Positions 16,401-26,347 of a stretch of 64,000 bases of DNA are shown piece by piece. The stretch lies in assembly GCF_015062985.1 (NCBI RefSeq), contig NZ_SUTI01000003.1, forward strand, positions 1 through 64,000, given 5' to 3'. The translations under genes were made by a program, and so were the position numbers. Under the pieces are notes generated by a model that was not told the origin of the DNA, searched no databases, and saw only the letters and a list, made by a program, of their open reading frames with translations. Positions within the stretch are counted from its first letter, which is position 1. Each line of letters begins with the position of its first letter. The DNA comes from Methanobrevibacter sp. (GTDB lineage: Archaea; Methanobacteriota; Methanobacteria; Methanobacteriales; Methanobacteriaceae).

Positions 16401-17090
16401 ATGAATCTGGAAGAACAAATTTACGTTAGAAAATCCTGCCGAAAGTATCTGGATGATGAACTGGACATGAATCCGATCCATGAATTCATGTCACATGCCA
16501 AACCTTTAAATGATGATATCGATTATCATTATGATATTTTGACACTTGATGAAGTCACTAATCGCGCACGTTTTTCCGCCCCATATTATCTGGCGGTATA
16601 TGTGGATAAAAAGGAAAATTACATGGATATGGGATTTATATTTCAACAGCTATGCCTTTATCTTCAGGGCATCGGCATAGGCAGTTGCTGGGTTGGATTG
16701 GCTTCACCAAAAAAGAAGAGTTCCGATTTTGTAATATCAATCGCTTTTGGCAAATCAGACGATTTGACCAGGTCTAGAGACAAATTCAAAAGGAAATCCT
16801 TATCTGAAATTTGTGATGCTGAAGATGAAAGGCTGGTTCCGGCTCAGCTTGCTCCGTCATCCATCAATTCACAGCCATGGTATTTCAAGCATTCCGATGA
16901 TGGTTTTGATGTATATAAGGCAAAGCAGAATATCATAAAGCGTCAGTTCATGAAAAAATGGAATTCAATTGATGTGGGAATAGCTCTTGCACATCTGTAT
17001 GTGTCCAATGAGGATACTTTCAAATTCAATAAAAAAGCTAATTTTGAAGATGTCAAAGGCCATACATATGTTGGAAGCATCAGGATTTAA
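16401..17090 (+). CDS. Nitroreductase-fold protein (TM nitroreductase type)
   Basis: 229 residues. The N-terminal RKSCRKYLDDE and the central LCLYLQGIGIGSCWVGLA are characteristic of FMN-dependent nitroreductases. The C-terminal half repeats the fold with LAPSSINSQPWYF, an FMN-site segment, as in the putative TM-nitroreductase family. Substrate unknown. No ribosome binding site is seen, so it may be leaderless. Confidence 0.8.
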   Translation: MNLEEQIYVRKSCRKYLDDELDMNPIHEFMSHAKPLNDDIDYHYDILTLDEVTNRARFSAPYYLAVYVDKKENYMDMGFIFQQLCLYLQGIGIGSCWVGLASPKKKSSDFVISIAFGKSDDLTRSRDKFKRKSLSEICDAEDERLVPAQLAPSSINSQPWYFKHSDDGFDVYKAKQNIIKRQFMKKWNSIDVGIALAHLYVSNEDTFKFNKKANFEDVKGHTYVGSIRI

Positions 17091-17103
17091 AAAAAGAAAG
17101 GTT

Positions 17104-17122
17104 AGAGGATTAATCATCCTCT
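17104..17122. terminator. Bidirectional hairpin between convergent genes
   Basis: AGAGGAT and ATCCTCT are separated by TAATC at the convergent ends of the nitroreductase and aquaporin genes, overlapping the aquaporin stop. Confidence 0.5.
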
Positions 17123-17793
17123 GAAGTCAACTCTTTGTATACTGCACCGGCAATAATGGCACCAACGATTGGAGCTAGAATAAATACCCAAACCTGTTCA
17201 AGGGCCTGACCACCAAGGAATAATGCAGGTGCCAAACTTCGTGCAGGATTGACTGAAGTGCCTGTTAATGGAATGCCCATTATATGCACGAATGCAAGTG
17301 TCAAACCAATCACGATACCTGCAACGGCTCCGTTTTCTACTTTTTTAGTAACGCCAAGCACAGTAAATACGAATACGAATGTTAGGATAATTTCAACAAT
17401 GATGGCTCCGGTCACATTCAATCCAACGCTTGACGCTGAACCGAATCCGTTCTGACCCAATCCTGTTGCAGCATATACTCCAAGATTCGGTGCTGAATTG
17501 ATAATTGTCACTAAAAGAGCAATGCCTATTATTGCTCCTATGCATTGGAACGCTATGTACATGGCAAGGTCTCTTTCATCCAATCTGCCATCAATCCACA
17601 TGCCTATTGAAACTGCAGGATTGATGTGGCATCCTGAGATGTCGCCAATAACATAAGCCATAGCCACAATTGACAATCCGAATGCTAATGCTATGCCTAG
17701 TGTTCCTAATTGGGAACCTGCTATTGCTGCACTTCCACATCCGAATAGGACAAGTACCATTGTTCCGATTAATTCTGAGATATATCTTTTCAT
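17110..17793 (-). CDS. aqpM: Aquaporin (AqpM-like)
   Basis: A 227-residue MIP-family channel with six spans and two half-helix NPA motifs, HINPAVS (residue 56) and SVNPARS (about residue 181). Members conduct water and sometimes glycerol, CO2 or H2S; AqpM of Methanothermobacter is the close functional reference. The ATG at 17793 gives the standard N-terminus KRYISELIGTMVLVLFGCG. It lies 17 bp downstream of the pseudomurein-binding-like gene on the same strand. Confidence 0.93.
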   Translation of the reverse strand: MKRYISELIGTMVLVLFGCGSAAIAGSQLGTLGIALAFGLSIVAMAYVIGDISGCHINPAVSIGMWIDGRLDERDLAMYIAFQCIGAIIGIALLVTIINSAPNLGVYAATGLGQNGFGSASSVGLNVTGAIIVEIILTFVFVFTVLGVTKKVENGAVAGIVIGLTLAFVHIMGIPLTGTSVNPARSLAPALFLGGQALEQVWVFILAPIVGAIIAGAVYKELTSEDD

Positions 17794-17810
17794 TATTTTA
17801 GCCCTCTATT

Positions 17811-18947
17811 TTATAAACGTCTTCTGAACATTCCATATAGTTTATATGCAACCAACAATACGAAAATTACTAAAACAAATGGGAATATTCTAAGTAATAT
17901 TGAATCGTTTACTTTTTCGAAGTGATATTCGCTGTCAAAGCCCATATGTTTTGCATCACTGTGGTTCTGTGTTATTTTTGCAAAGTTATAGACCAGATCA
18001 TAGTAACTTATGTGGGCTCCTTCATACTCAATGGAATCGGGTGCTCTTCCATTTTCATCCATATATTTTTTAACGATTCCGCCCATTTTGAAGTAATCAT
18101 AAATAGAATATGTGTCTTTTGTTAAGTATGAAATTCCAAGAGGATTTTCCGGTTCGCTATATTCTTTAGGTATGTCAATTCCGCTTCCATCCAAATAAGA
18201 ACTAATTTGGTATAGCAATTGAGGTGTGGAATATGACCCGTATGGTCCTTTCATTTCTTTATCCCCACTATGTACAAGCATTTTGCTTGCATTAGCCATT
18301 CCAGCCGGGGAAATCTTGTTTGTTACAATCAAATCATCGCTTAATGTTTTGTTCACATCTCCACTGTTGTTAACAATTTCCACAATCTGTTCAGCAATTC
18401 TCCTGTTCATTTCATCATTGGATCTGACCAGATTTCCGTCGTCGACGTTTTCCGGGAATTCTTTAGTAGGCTGGATGTAAAAAATTCCGGCATTTTTTAT
18501 GAAAGTTCCAGGATCATGCATTCCTGCAAGTGATTCATTTGAATAGTTGTCATCCCATGCCCTTCTGAGGAAATTGGTATGATTGTCCAAATCATAATCT
18601 CCGGTATTAACAAATACGATTGTCTTATTTGAGTTGGTTGTTGCCTGTGCCAGCTGCAGATAATTTCCAGCATCGGATGCTGAAAAACAAACGCTCACGT
18701 CACTTGTTACCTGTATTGCTCTCCACCCTTCGCCAGGTGCAGGAGCTTCATTATCGACTATTACCTGTAGGTTTCCACCACTTATTTCTTCGATATAATC
18801 TTTAATCGAATTTAACATATTTAAATCAGTATCATGGTCATTAAGAGAATCTGAAGTTAAAAATACAGTTTTTGATGCACTTACATCATGTATTGCTGGT
18901 GCAATTATCAGTAATGCCATGAGTACTATCACAATTCCTTTTTTCAT
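17811..18947 (-). CDS. Exported membrane-anchored protein with pseudomurein-binding-like repeat
   Basis: 378 residues. There is a signal peptide (residues 1-24), an extracellular domain (about 25-250) of unknown fold, and then a segment with the pattern TYSIYDYFKMGGIVKKYMDENGRAPDSIEYEGAHISYYDLVYNFAKI compressed over residues 275-325. A C-terminal membrane helix and basic end (FRRRL) finish the protein. The residue spacing of the 275-325 segment matches pseudomurein-binding repeats of Methanobacteriales, which attach proteins to the cell wall. It is probably displayed on the surface with its tail in the membrane. Confidence 0.7.
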   Translation of the reverse strand: MKKGIVIVLMALLIIAPAIHDVSASKTVFLTSDSLNDHDTDLNMLNSIKDYIEEISGGNLQVIVDNEAPAPGEGWRAIQVTSDVSVCFSASDAGNYLQLAQATTNSNKTIVFVNTGDYDLDNHTNFLRRAWDDNYSNESLAGMHDPGTFIKNAGIFYIQPTKEFPENVDDGNLVRSNDEMNRRIAEQIVEIVNNSGDVNKTLSDDLIVTNKISPAGMANASKMLVHSGDKEMKGPYGSYSTPQLLYQISSYLDGSGIDIPKEYSEPENPLGISYLTKDTYSIYDYFKMGGIVKKYMDENGRAPDSIEYEGAHISYYDLVYNFAKITQNHSDAKHMGFDSEYHFEKVNDSILLRIFPFVLVIFVLLVAYKLYGMFRRRL

Positions 18948-19414
18948 TTTCCTATCCCTTGATGTTCAATTATATTTTAATATATCAACTTTCTCAATAA
19001 AATATTTTTTTCATGTTGTTATATTAAATTTAGATTATAACTTGATATTTTCTCGTTTAAAGAAAGTATATTCGTTTGTAACAAAAAATTTAAATAATTT
19101 TTAATTTAATAGATTTTTTGAGGATTTAAAAAGATTATCTTTTATTTTCAGTTAATTTCACAACAGATTTAAAAAAGTATATTTTCCTCATTGAATTGAA
19201 GAATATCCTTGAATTTTGGCATGGGATTTGATTAAAAAAATTCTTTGTGAAAGGTTTCTAATATATAGTTAACCTTTAAATTTTAGTTATTTTTCAAATT
19301 TAAGATTTAGAATTTATTCTTTTTAAATATTAATAGAAAATAAAAAGTTTAATTGCTGATTAATAGCTTTTGTTAATTAATAGTAGTTATATTGTCCTCG
19401 CCAGAGGTAATAAA
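18948..19414. other. Divergent intergenic region upstream of the adhesin gene
   Basis: About 470 bp, very AT-rich, without a convincing ORF. It must contain the promoters of the PMBR-like gene (minus) and the adhesin (plus). I cannot single out one TATA box with confidence. Confidence 0.45.
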
Positions 19415-22400
19415 ATGTTAAAAGATATTCAAAAGATAGTTATTGGCAAACCTTTCCTAATTTCATTGCTCATCATTTTAATGATGTTGGCATCTGCCGG
19501 ATTAGACATGCAAGAGGCATATGCTGCCGATTTAAATGATACAAATGAAATGGAATTGGATTTAGACATGGAAGATAAACTAAAAGATTCTCAAGAAGAT
19601 GAAATGCCCTTTAATATTTATACAATGAATGGAGGTACTTTTGAAGATATTCAGAATGTAGTTAATATAGCACGTAACGGAGACAAGATAGAATTAAATG
19701 GAGAATATGGAGCGAATGGTGAAAATGCATCGGTTGTAATCAATAAGAGATTAACCATAACTTCACCTTCACAGGCTACATTGGACGGTGAAAACTTAAC
19801 AAATATTTTTAGGATATATGAAAAAGGTTCACAATCAGTATTAAGCAATCTGAAATTTATAAACGGATTCACGGATGATAAGGGAGGAGCTATCAGGATA
19901 AATGCCAGAAATATTACATTGGACAATTGTGTTTTTGAAAACAATCATGCCAGCGGGGGGTCTGGTGCAGTATATACATCATATCTTCCCCAAGTTGCTG
20001 AAGGTCTGACAGTTAAAAATTGTAATTTCACGAATAATGTTGCCGGCACTGCCGCCGGTGCATTGGGCGCTTTTGGCCAGCATTTCAAAATCATAAACTG
20101 CAGGTTTGATTCTAACAGCGTTTATAATGACAAGGCATGCTATGGCGGAGCAATACAAATCGGTTTGGATACAAATGTTTCATACGGGATTGTCGTAAAT
20201 TCAACATTCATCAACAATAAGGCCCAATCATCAAGAAGCATTTCCCATGGTGGTGCAGGCTGTGTAAGGAATGGATCATCATATTACAATTGCATATTCA
20301 TCAATAACAGTGCAGATTTCGGAGGAGCATTAACCTATCACGCATCCGGAAACCTTAATAACTGTACTTTAATAAATAACACCGCAAAAAAATACGGTGG
20401 TGCAGTTGCAATCTGGTTAAATCATGATTTCATGGATTTGAATATAACAAACTCAAAATTCATTGGAAATCAGGCTCCATTAGGCGGTGCAGTCAAACTT
20501 GACGGATTCAATATAAAAATTGAAAATTCAACTTTTGAAGACAATTATGCATCCCAATATGGTGGTGCCGTTAACATTGAAGCATTTGATGTTAAAATAA
20601 TAGATTCAGATTTCGAAAGAAATATTGCAAACATTGATGGAGGAGCAGTCTACATTAAAGGAAATGATACAACAATAAGGAATTCCAGATTCATAGCTAA
20701 TGAAGCAATACCTGATGTCACTAAATTGAATGATGGATTGGGTGGAGCAATCTATGTAAACAGTACCAAGGCATTGGCCCAAAACAATATTTTCAAACTC
20801 AATACCGCAAGAAACGGAAGTGCCCTTTACTTTGATAAATACGGTGTCGAATTCAAATTAATCAACAACACATTGTATCAGAATCAGGCATGGGTTTATG
20901 CATTGCCGATTCAGGCTCGTGACATTTACTATGGTGATGTTGAAACAATTAAATCAGTAATTTATGGCGGAAACAACATTGCTGACTATGATAATCTGGC
21001 TGTATCAAATGCAATTTATAATGCTGCCGATTTTGATAAAATAGAAATTGACGGACAACATCCAGTTTCCGGTGCAACAAATAGCGGTAAACTATATCAG
21101 GATGACCGTGAATATAATATGAGGATTTTAATGACTGTCAAATATGAAGACGGTTCTGTAGTGTACAATAGGTCTTTAAATTCCAGTTACTTGGGTCAAG
21201 TTTCATTCAAGCTTAGCAATTTAAGGCCTGGAAAATATTATGTCACTGCAAAACACTATGAAGACAATTATTATAAGGAAATAACAAACACTACAACATT
21301 TAATGTTATTCCAAAAACCGACAATAAAATCTCAAAATCAGTTAACAAAAAGAGCATATCATATGGTGATTCAGTTGTTTGGACACTTAATGTAACTAAT
21401 GCTGGTCCGAATAATTCAACCGGAGTTGTTGTTCATGACGTGTTGCCGGAAGCTTTGGTTTGGCAAAAGGATAACACCAATGGAAAATATAATCCAAAAA
21501 CAGGAGTTTTAAACATTGGTTCCCTAAATGCGGGTCAAACAATCATTGTTAAGATAACTACTTTAGTCAACAAGACTGGTGTGATTACAAATAAAGCGAA
21601 CGTCGAAGGAAATGAATTTGACACAAATATGAGCAATAATCATGATGAACTGCAAATTGTTGTTCCAAAAGCCGCTGATTTGAAAGTAACTAAAAAGGTT
21701 AACAATTCAAGTCCTAATTTCGGTGATTTGATTTGCTGGACTGTTGTGGTCTTGAATAACGGTCCGGATGTTGCACATGATGTTGAAGTGAATGATAAGC
21801 TTCCGGAATCTTTAATATTTGTCGATGCTACAGGTAATTATGATAGAAAAACAGGAACTTGGTTAATTAAGTCATTAGGTGTCGGTAAGTCAGTTAAGTT
21901 GACTCTTGTCTGCAAAGTAAATAAAACAGGAACAATAAAAAATGCTGCCAATGCTTCCTCTAATGAATTTGATTGGGATTTATCCAATAATTTTGATGAA
22001 TCAGTCATTAATGTTGCTCCTGCCTGTGATTTGAAGGTTACTAAATCAGCCAATAATTCCAATCCGAATTTTGGGGATTTAATCAGTTGGAAGATTGTTG
22101 TTTCGAATAACGGTCCTGATGTTGCCCATAATATCAAGGTGTCAGACATTCTTCCGGAGTCATTGGTTTTAGTCAATGCCACATCATATTATAATGTCAA
22201 AACCAATGCTTGGTTACTGTACTCCTTAAATGTTGGCAGGTCAGTTAAGCTAACTATCGTTTGCAAGGTTAATAAAACAGGAACAATAAAAAATGCAGTC
22301 AATGTTTCCGCTAACGAATTTGATTGGAATTTGTCCAATAATTTTGATGAGGATGTTATCAGTGTTGCTCCCGCATGTGATTTGGAAGTGGTTAAGCTTG

Positions 22401-25045
22401 TAAATGATTCCAATCCTGATTTCGGAGATCAGGTTTGCTGGAGTGTTGTGGTCTTTAATAGGGGTCCTGATGCTGCTCATGATATCAGAGTGCAGGATAT
22501 CCTTCCTAAATCCTTGATATATGTTAATGCTACCGGATATTATGATGCAAAAAATAATAGTTGGTTTGTAAACTCATTGGGTGCAGGCAAGTCTGTAAAT
22601 CTGACTCTTATTTCCAGGGTAAATGGGACTGGAGAGATAAAAAATATTGTCGATGTCACTTCAAGGGAGTTTGACAATAATTTGAGCAATAATCATGATG
22701 AATTGCAAATTGATGTTCCAAAAGCCGCTGATTTGTCAGTGACTAAAAAAGCAAGCAATCCAAACCCCGATTTTGGCGATGTGATTGCATGGGACATTGT
22801 TGTTTTGAATAATGGTCCTGATGTGGCTCATGATATAAAAGTCAGTGATATTCTGCCTAAATCCTTGATTTTCATTAATGCTACTGGCAATTATGATGTT
22901 AAAAGAGGATTCTGGCTGATTAAGTCATTGGGTGTGGGCAAGTCAGTTAAGTTGACTCTTGTCTGCTGTGTGAATGAGACTGGTGAAATTGCTAATCATG
23001 TGAATGTCAATTCCAAAGAGTTTGACTGGAATTTGTCCAATAATTTTGATGAGGATGTTATCAGTGTTGCTCCTGCATGTGATTTGGAAGTGGTTAAGCT
23101 TGTAAATGATTCCAATCCTAATTTCAGAGATATGGTTTGCTGGAGTGTTGTGGTCTTTAATAGAGGTCCTGACGTGGCCCATGATGTTGTAGTCAGGGAT
23201 ATTCTTCCTAATGATTTAACAGTCGTTGATGCAAGCGGTAATTATGATGCTGAAACAGGAACTTGGTTAATTAAGTCCTTGGGCGCTGGCAAGTCAGTTA
23301 GATTGAATCTTATTTCAATAGTTGATGCTACAGGAAATATTACTAATGCAGTATCAGCATCAGCCAATGAGTTTGACTATAATTTGTCAAACAATAACGC
23401 TTCAGATACAGTATTTATCGATAAATCCGGTGATTTGTCAATTGTCAAAACAGTTAATGTTAGCGAAGCCAATTATGGGGATTTAATTAAATGGATCATA
23501 TCTGTTTCAAATGACGGACCTGACAAGGTAACCGATATTATAGCTGAAGACATTCTTCCTGACGGACTGATATTGGTTGATTACACAGCAACTAAAGGAT
23601 TTTTCGATGAAGGCATCTGGAGCTTATGCTGCCTTGAGAAAAATGAAATCGAAACATTGCAACTGGTCTGTAAAGTGAACAAAACAGGAAACATGACAAA
23701 TATTGCAAGAGTTTCCGGAAGGGAATATGATTGCAACATGACAAATAATGAGGATAATGAATCTGTCAGTATAGCTCCTGCCGCAGATATCAGCGTTTCA
23801 AAACAGGCAGATAATGTGAGTCCTTTCTTTGGAGACATTGTAACTTGGATGATTAAGGTTGAAAATAATGGTCCCGACAAAGCAACTGATATCCTCATTT
23901 CAGATAATTTGCCTGAAAATCTAATTTTCCATAACTATGAATCCACAAAAGGGGTTTATGGAGATGGTGTCTGGAATATAGATTCATTAAATAAAGGAGA
24001 CTGTGAATATCTCAACATCACATGTTATGTTAACGGTTTGGGAGTTATTGTGAACAATGTATCCGCGATAGCCGGCGAATTCGATATTGACATGTCAAAC
24101 AACTATGATGAATCATTCATTGAGGCATCACCTCTTTCAGACTTAAGCATTCAAAAGATGGCTAATGTTTCAAGTGCAAACTATGGAGAATTCGTAAAAT
24201 GGACACTGACAGTTTCAAATGATGGACCTAATGATGCAACAGGAGTCATTGTTGAAGATATCCTACCAGATTCTTTGGAATACATTGAATCAGACGGTGA
24301 TGGTGAATATATTGGAGGAATCTGGGAAATTGGCGATTTGAAAGTTGGCGAGACAAAAACATTGGATATTATCTGTAGGATTATTGAAACAGGCAATATT
24401 GTTAATTCAGCTATTGTTTATGGCAGTGAAAAGGATCCTGATTTGTCAGACAATGAAGTTGAAAAAAGCATCGATGTTCCGCCTGCAGCGGATTTATCAG
24501 TTTCAAAAACAGTTTCCAAATATGAATACAAAGTTGGAGATTTGATTGAATATTCCATTAAGGTCGTTAATAACGGTCCGGACAACGCATTAAATGTTAA
24601 AGTCACAGAATTGTTTGACAGTTCTTTACTTTTGAGGTCATTCAAGGAAAGCAAAGGTTCATACGACCCTCTCAAGAATGAATGGTACATTGATGAGTTG
24701 GTGTCAGGTGGTGAAGAAACTTTATTGATAGTGTTTGAACCTATAAGTGAAGGAATATTTGAAAATATTGTTTCCGTGACAAGTGATGCCTTTGATACTA
24801 ATGATAGCGATAATGAGGATGGTGTCCTTGTTAAAGTAGTTCAAAACAGCACTAATGACACAGATGAGGATAAACCAATCATTGAAAATCAATCAATCAC
24901 TGATAATCCTGTGAAATCTCAAAATATTGATTCTCCAATGCCAGTTATCCAAAAACACAGTACTGCTAATCCTATAATGTTATTAATAATGGTTCTATTG
25001 TTTTCAATTGTTTTCAGTACTGACAATATGCTTAAAAAAAGATGA
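19415..25045 (+). CDS. Giant adhesin-like surface protein: beta-helix plus ten DUF11 repeats
   Basis: 1876 residues from the ATG at 19415, preceded by AGAGGTAA; the TTG at 19370 lacks such a site. A Sec signal or signal-anchor lies at about residues 11-35. Residues about 60-540 form a right-handed beta-helix with many NxxFxxNxA and GGA turns. From about residue 637 there are ten DUF11 modules of about 117 residues, each opening (A)DL.V.K and containing W...V.N.GPD and a ...LP..L strand. The C-terminal end has one membrane helix and a KKR tail. This is the architecture of Methanobrevibacter adhesin-like proteins thought to mediate cell or host contact. Repeats 4 and 6 are nearly identical in DNA. 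Confidence 0.9.
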   Translation: MLKDIQKIVIGKPFLISLLIILMMLASAGLDMQEAYAADLNDTNEMELDLDMEDKLKDSQEDEMPFNIYTMNGGTFEDIQNVVNIARNGDKIELNGEYGANGENASVVINKRLTITSPSQATLDGENLTNIFRIYEKGSQSVLSNLKFINGFTDDKGGAIRINARNITLDNCVFENNHASGGSGAVYTSYLPQVAEGLTVKNCNFTNNVAGTAAGALGAFGQHFKIINCRFDSNSVYNDKACYGGAIQIGLDTNVSYGIVVNSTFINNKAQSSRSISHGGAGCVRNGSSYYNCIFINNSADFGGALTYHASGNLNNCTLINNTAKKYGGAVAIWLNHDFMDLNITNSKFIGNQAPLGGAVKLDGFNIKIENSTFEDNYASQYGGAVNIEAFDVKIIDSDFERNIANIDGGAVYIKGNDTTIRNSRFIANEAIPDVTKLNDGLGGAIYVNSTKALAQNNIFKLNTARNGSALYFDKYGVEFKLINNTLYQNQAWVYALPIQARDIYYGDVETIKSVIYGGNNIADYDNLAVSNAIYNAADFDKIEIDGQHPVSGATNSGKLYQDDREYNMRILMTVKYEDGSVVYNRSLNSSYLGQVSFKLSNLRPGKYYVTAKHYEDNYYKEITNTTTFNVIPKTDNKISKSVNKKSISYGDSVVWTLNVTNAGPNNSTGVVVHDVLPEALVWQKDNTNGKYNPKTGVLNIGSLNAGQTIIVKITTLVNKTGVITNKANVEGNEFDTNMSNNHDELQIVVPKAADLKVTKKVNNSSPNFGDLICWTVVVLNNGPDVAHDVEVNDKLPESLIFVDATGNYDRKTGTWLIKSLGVGKSVKLTLVCKVNKTGTIKNAANASSNEFDWDLSNNFDESVINVAPACDLKVTKSANNSNPNFGDLISWKIVVSNNGPDVAHNIKVSDILPESLVLVNATSYYNVKTNAWLLYSLNVGRSVKLTIVCKVNKTGTIKNAVNVSANEFDWNLSNNFDEDVISVAPACDLEVVKLVNDSNPDFGDQVCWSVVVFNRGPDAAHDIRVQDILPKSLIYVNATGYYDAKNNSWFVNSLGAGKSVNLTLISRVNGTGEIKNIVDVTSREFDNNLSNNHDELQIDVPKAADLSVTKKASNPNPDFGDVIAWDIVVLNNGPDVAHDIKVSDILPKSLIFINATGNYDVKRGFWLIKSLGVGKSVKLTLVCCVNETGEIANHVNVNSKEFDWNLSNNFDEDVISVAPACDLEVVKLVNDSNPNFRDMVCWSVVVFNRGPDVAHDVVVRDILPNDLTVVDASGNYDAETGTWLIKSLGAGKSVRLNLISIVDATGNITNAVSASANEFDYNLSNNNASDTVFIDKSGDLSIVKTVNVSEANYGDLIKWIISVSNDGPDKVTDIIAEDILPDGLILVDYTATKGFFDEGIWSLCCLEKNEIETLQLVCKVNKTGNMTNIARVSGREYDCNMTNNEDNESVSIAPAADISVSKQADNVSPFFGDIVTWMIKVENNGPDKATDILISDNLPENLIFHNYESTKGVYGDGVWNIDSLNKGDCEYLNITCYVNGLGVIVNNVSAIAGEFDIDMSNNYDESFIEASPLSDLSIQKMANVSSANYGEFVKWTLTVSNDGPNDATGVIVEDILPDSLEYIESDGDGEYIGGIWEIGDLKVGETKTLDIICRIIETGNIVNSAIVYGSEKDPDLSDNEVEKSIDVPPAADLSVSKTVSKYEYKVGDLIEYSIKVVNNGPDNALNVKVTELFDSSLLLRSFKESKGSYDPLKNEWYIDELVSGGEETLLIVFEPISEGIFENIVSVTSDAFDTNDSDNEDGVLVKVVQNSTNDTDEDKPIIENQSITDNPVKSQNIDSPMPVIQKHSTANPIMLLIMVLLFSIVFSTDNMLKKR
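22319..23172 (+). repeat. Near-identical internal duplication in DUF11 repeats
   Basis: About 150 bp beginning at 22319 recurs at 23021 with only a handful of changes. The offset is exactly 702 bp (two 117-codon modules). The surrounding modules are far more diverged, so this points to recent gene conversion or unequal crossing over. Confidence 0.8.
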
Positions 25046-25050
25046 ATTTA

Positions 25051-25080
25051 AAGTAGCTTTTAAGCTACTTCTTTTTATTT
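25051..25080 (+). terminator. Terminator of the adhesin gene
   Basis: AAGTAGCTT and AAGCTACTT form a stem just after the stop codon, followed by CTTTTTATTTTTTTC. Confidence 0.75.
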
Positions 25081-25314
25081 TTTTCAAACGATTTTTTCAA
25101 ATTTCGCAAGTATCAAAATTATTAATTTCATGATTAATTATTTTATATAGTACGTGATAAAACCCTAAAATAATGCTTCAATTTTTCAATTAAAACAAAA
25201 CCTTTAAATAAAAGTTAGGTCAAATATATCGTTAGATATTGATGACATGATATTTTTTTTAGAAATTCGTAGAGTGAATCAATATTATTGAATAAACATA
25301 AATGAGGTGTAATC

Positions 25315-25752
25315 ATGGCTGAAGAAATGATTGATGCAAATTCTGAAGAATTCGTCGAAGAAGACGAAGAAAAATTACCTTTCGCTAAAGCCGAAGTTGT
25401 ACGTTTAATGAAAGAAAATCTTGATGATGACAAAATGATTAGGGAAAGGGTAAAAGTGGAAATGAACAATTTCCTTTATTCTGTCTTAAAAAATGTATGT
25501 AAACAATTAAACGATTACCCATACACCACAATCGAGTATGAAATGTTTAAGGAATGTACTTACCCATACACTAACATTGAAAGAATCAATCAAGAAAAAG
25601 AAAGAATTTTATTACACTTGGAAGCTATCAAAGCTGACTGTAACGCATTAGCTATGGATGTACAAAAAACTTTAAAATTAAAAGATGTTGTGGAAGACGA
25701 CACTTTCACCTTCCAGGCACCTATAGATGATGAAGAAACAGAAGAAGAATAA
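25315..25752 (+). CDS. Probable histone-fold protein with C-terminal coiled coil
   Basis: 145 residues. Residues about 20-90 can be laid onto archaeal histone HMf. LPFAKAEVVRLMKEN parallels helix 1 (LPIAPIGRIIKDAG). A long helix from DDKMIRERVKVEMNN to the TI at the loop parallels helix 2, and a short third helix follows. Residues 90-120 (ERINQEKERILLHLEAIKAD) form a coiled coil not present in normal archaeal histones. The N- and C-termini are very acidic, so strong DNA wrapping is doubtful. GAGGTG precedes the ATG. It may be a histone variant with its own multimerisation or a non-DNA role; the fold is an inference from pattern. Confidence 0.6.
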   Translation: MAEEMIDANSEEFVEEDEEKLPFAKAEVVRLMKENLDDDKMIRERVKVEMNNFLYSVLKNVCKQLNDYPYTTIEYEMFKECTYPYTNIERINQEKERILLHLEAIKADCNALAMDVQKTLKLKDVVEDDTFTFQAPIDDEETEEE

Positions 25753-25768
25753 TTTTTCTTCTTTTTTT

Positions 25769-26347
25769 TTATTCTTCAATATGGTAGAAACCTGTTTTTA
25801 ACTGTTTCAATTCCTCTTCGGGAATTTCAGAGACTTCAACCTTTTCGCTCACGATATTACTTTGACCGAATGGATCCAACATTATTAAAGTGGCGGTTCC
25901 GTTTCCTTTTTTAAGATCTTCAATTTGTTTAAGAGTGTTTTTTGCATTTTCTTGTGACTGTGCATCTTCAAACAAATTCAAAGCTTTTTTAACTGCATCC
26001 TCAAATCGGATAAGAACGCCCTCTACGTTTGTTACAAATCCTTCGGATTTTGGTCCGGGTTCGACTTTAACGCCAATTTCAGGTATTTCAATTGTGGCGG
26101 ACTGTGACCTGACGACCCTAACGGATAAATTGTTCTTATTTATTTCAATGACATATTTGGCAGGGTCATTCTGCTCTAAAGCTATTACATCGCTGTGTCT
26201 GTATCCACATTTGGGACATTGTATTGTTGTTTCCAAAACTTTTCCAAAATGAGGAATGTCAAGTTCCTTCATTATTGATTTTGCGACCCCTTCAATTCCG
26301 CATGCAGGACATTTGATAATCATTTCAGCAAGGTTATCTTCATTCAT
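25769..26347 (-). CDS. ZPR1 zinc-finger domain protein
   Basis: 192 residues matching the single ZPR1 domain of archaea. A CPAC...CPKC zinc finger (residues 13-46) with CGYRHSDVIALEQ is followed by the A-domain beta-structure EIPEIGVKVEPGPKSEGFVTNVEGVL (about residues 89-114). Eukaryotic ZPR1 acts in translation-factor folding, while the archaeal role is unknown. Its start overlaps the last 8 bases of the 2-phosphoglycerate kinase gene, so the two are translationally coupled. Confidence 0.9.
   Translation of the reverse strand: MNEDNLAEMIIKCPACGIEGVAKSIMKELDIPHFGKVLETTIQCPKCGYRHSDVIALEQNDPAKYVIEINKNNLSVRVVRSQSATIEIPEIGVKVEPGPKSEGFVTNVEGVLIRFEDAVKKALNLFEDAQSQENAKNTLKQIEDLKKGNGTATLIMLDPFGQSNIVSEKVEVSEIPEEELKQLKTGFYHIEE

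Noticed and set aside
19370..19414. TTG 19370 as the adhesin start
   Set aside because: The signal-peptide-like N-terminus and AGAGGTAA favour ATG 19415.
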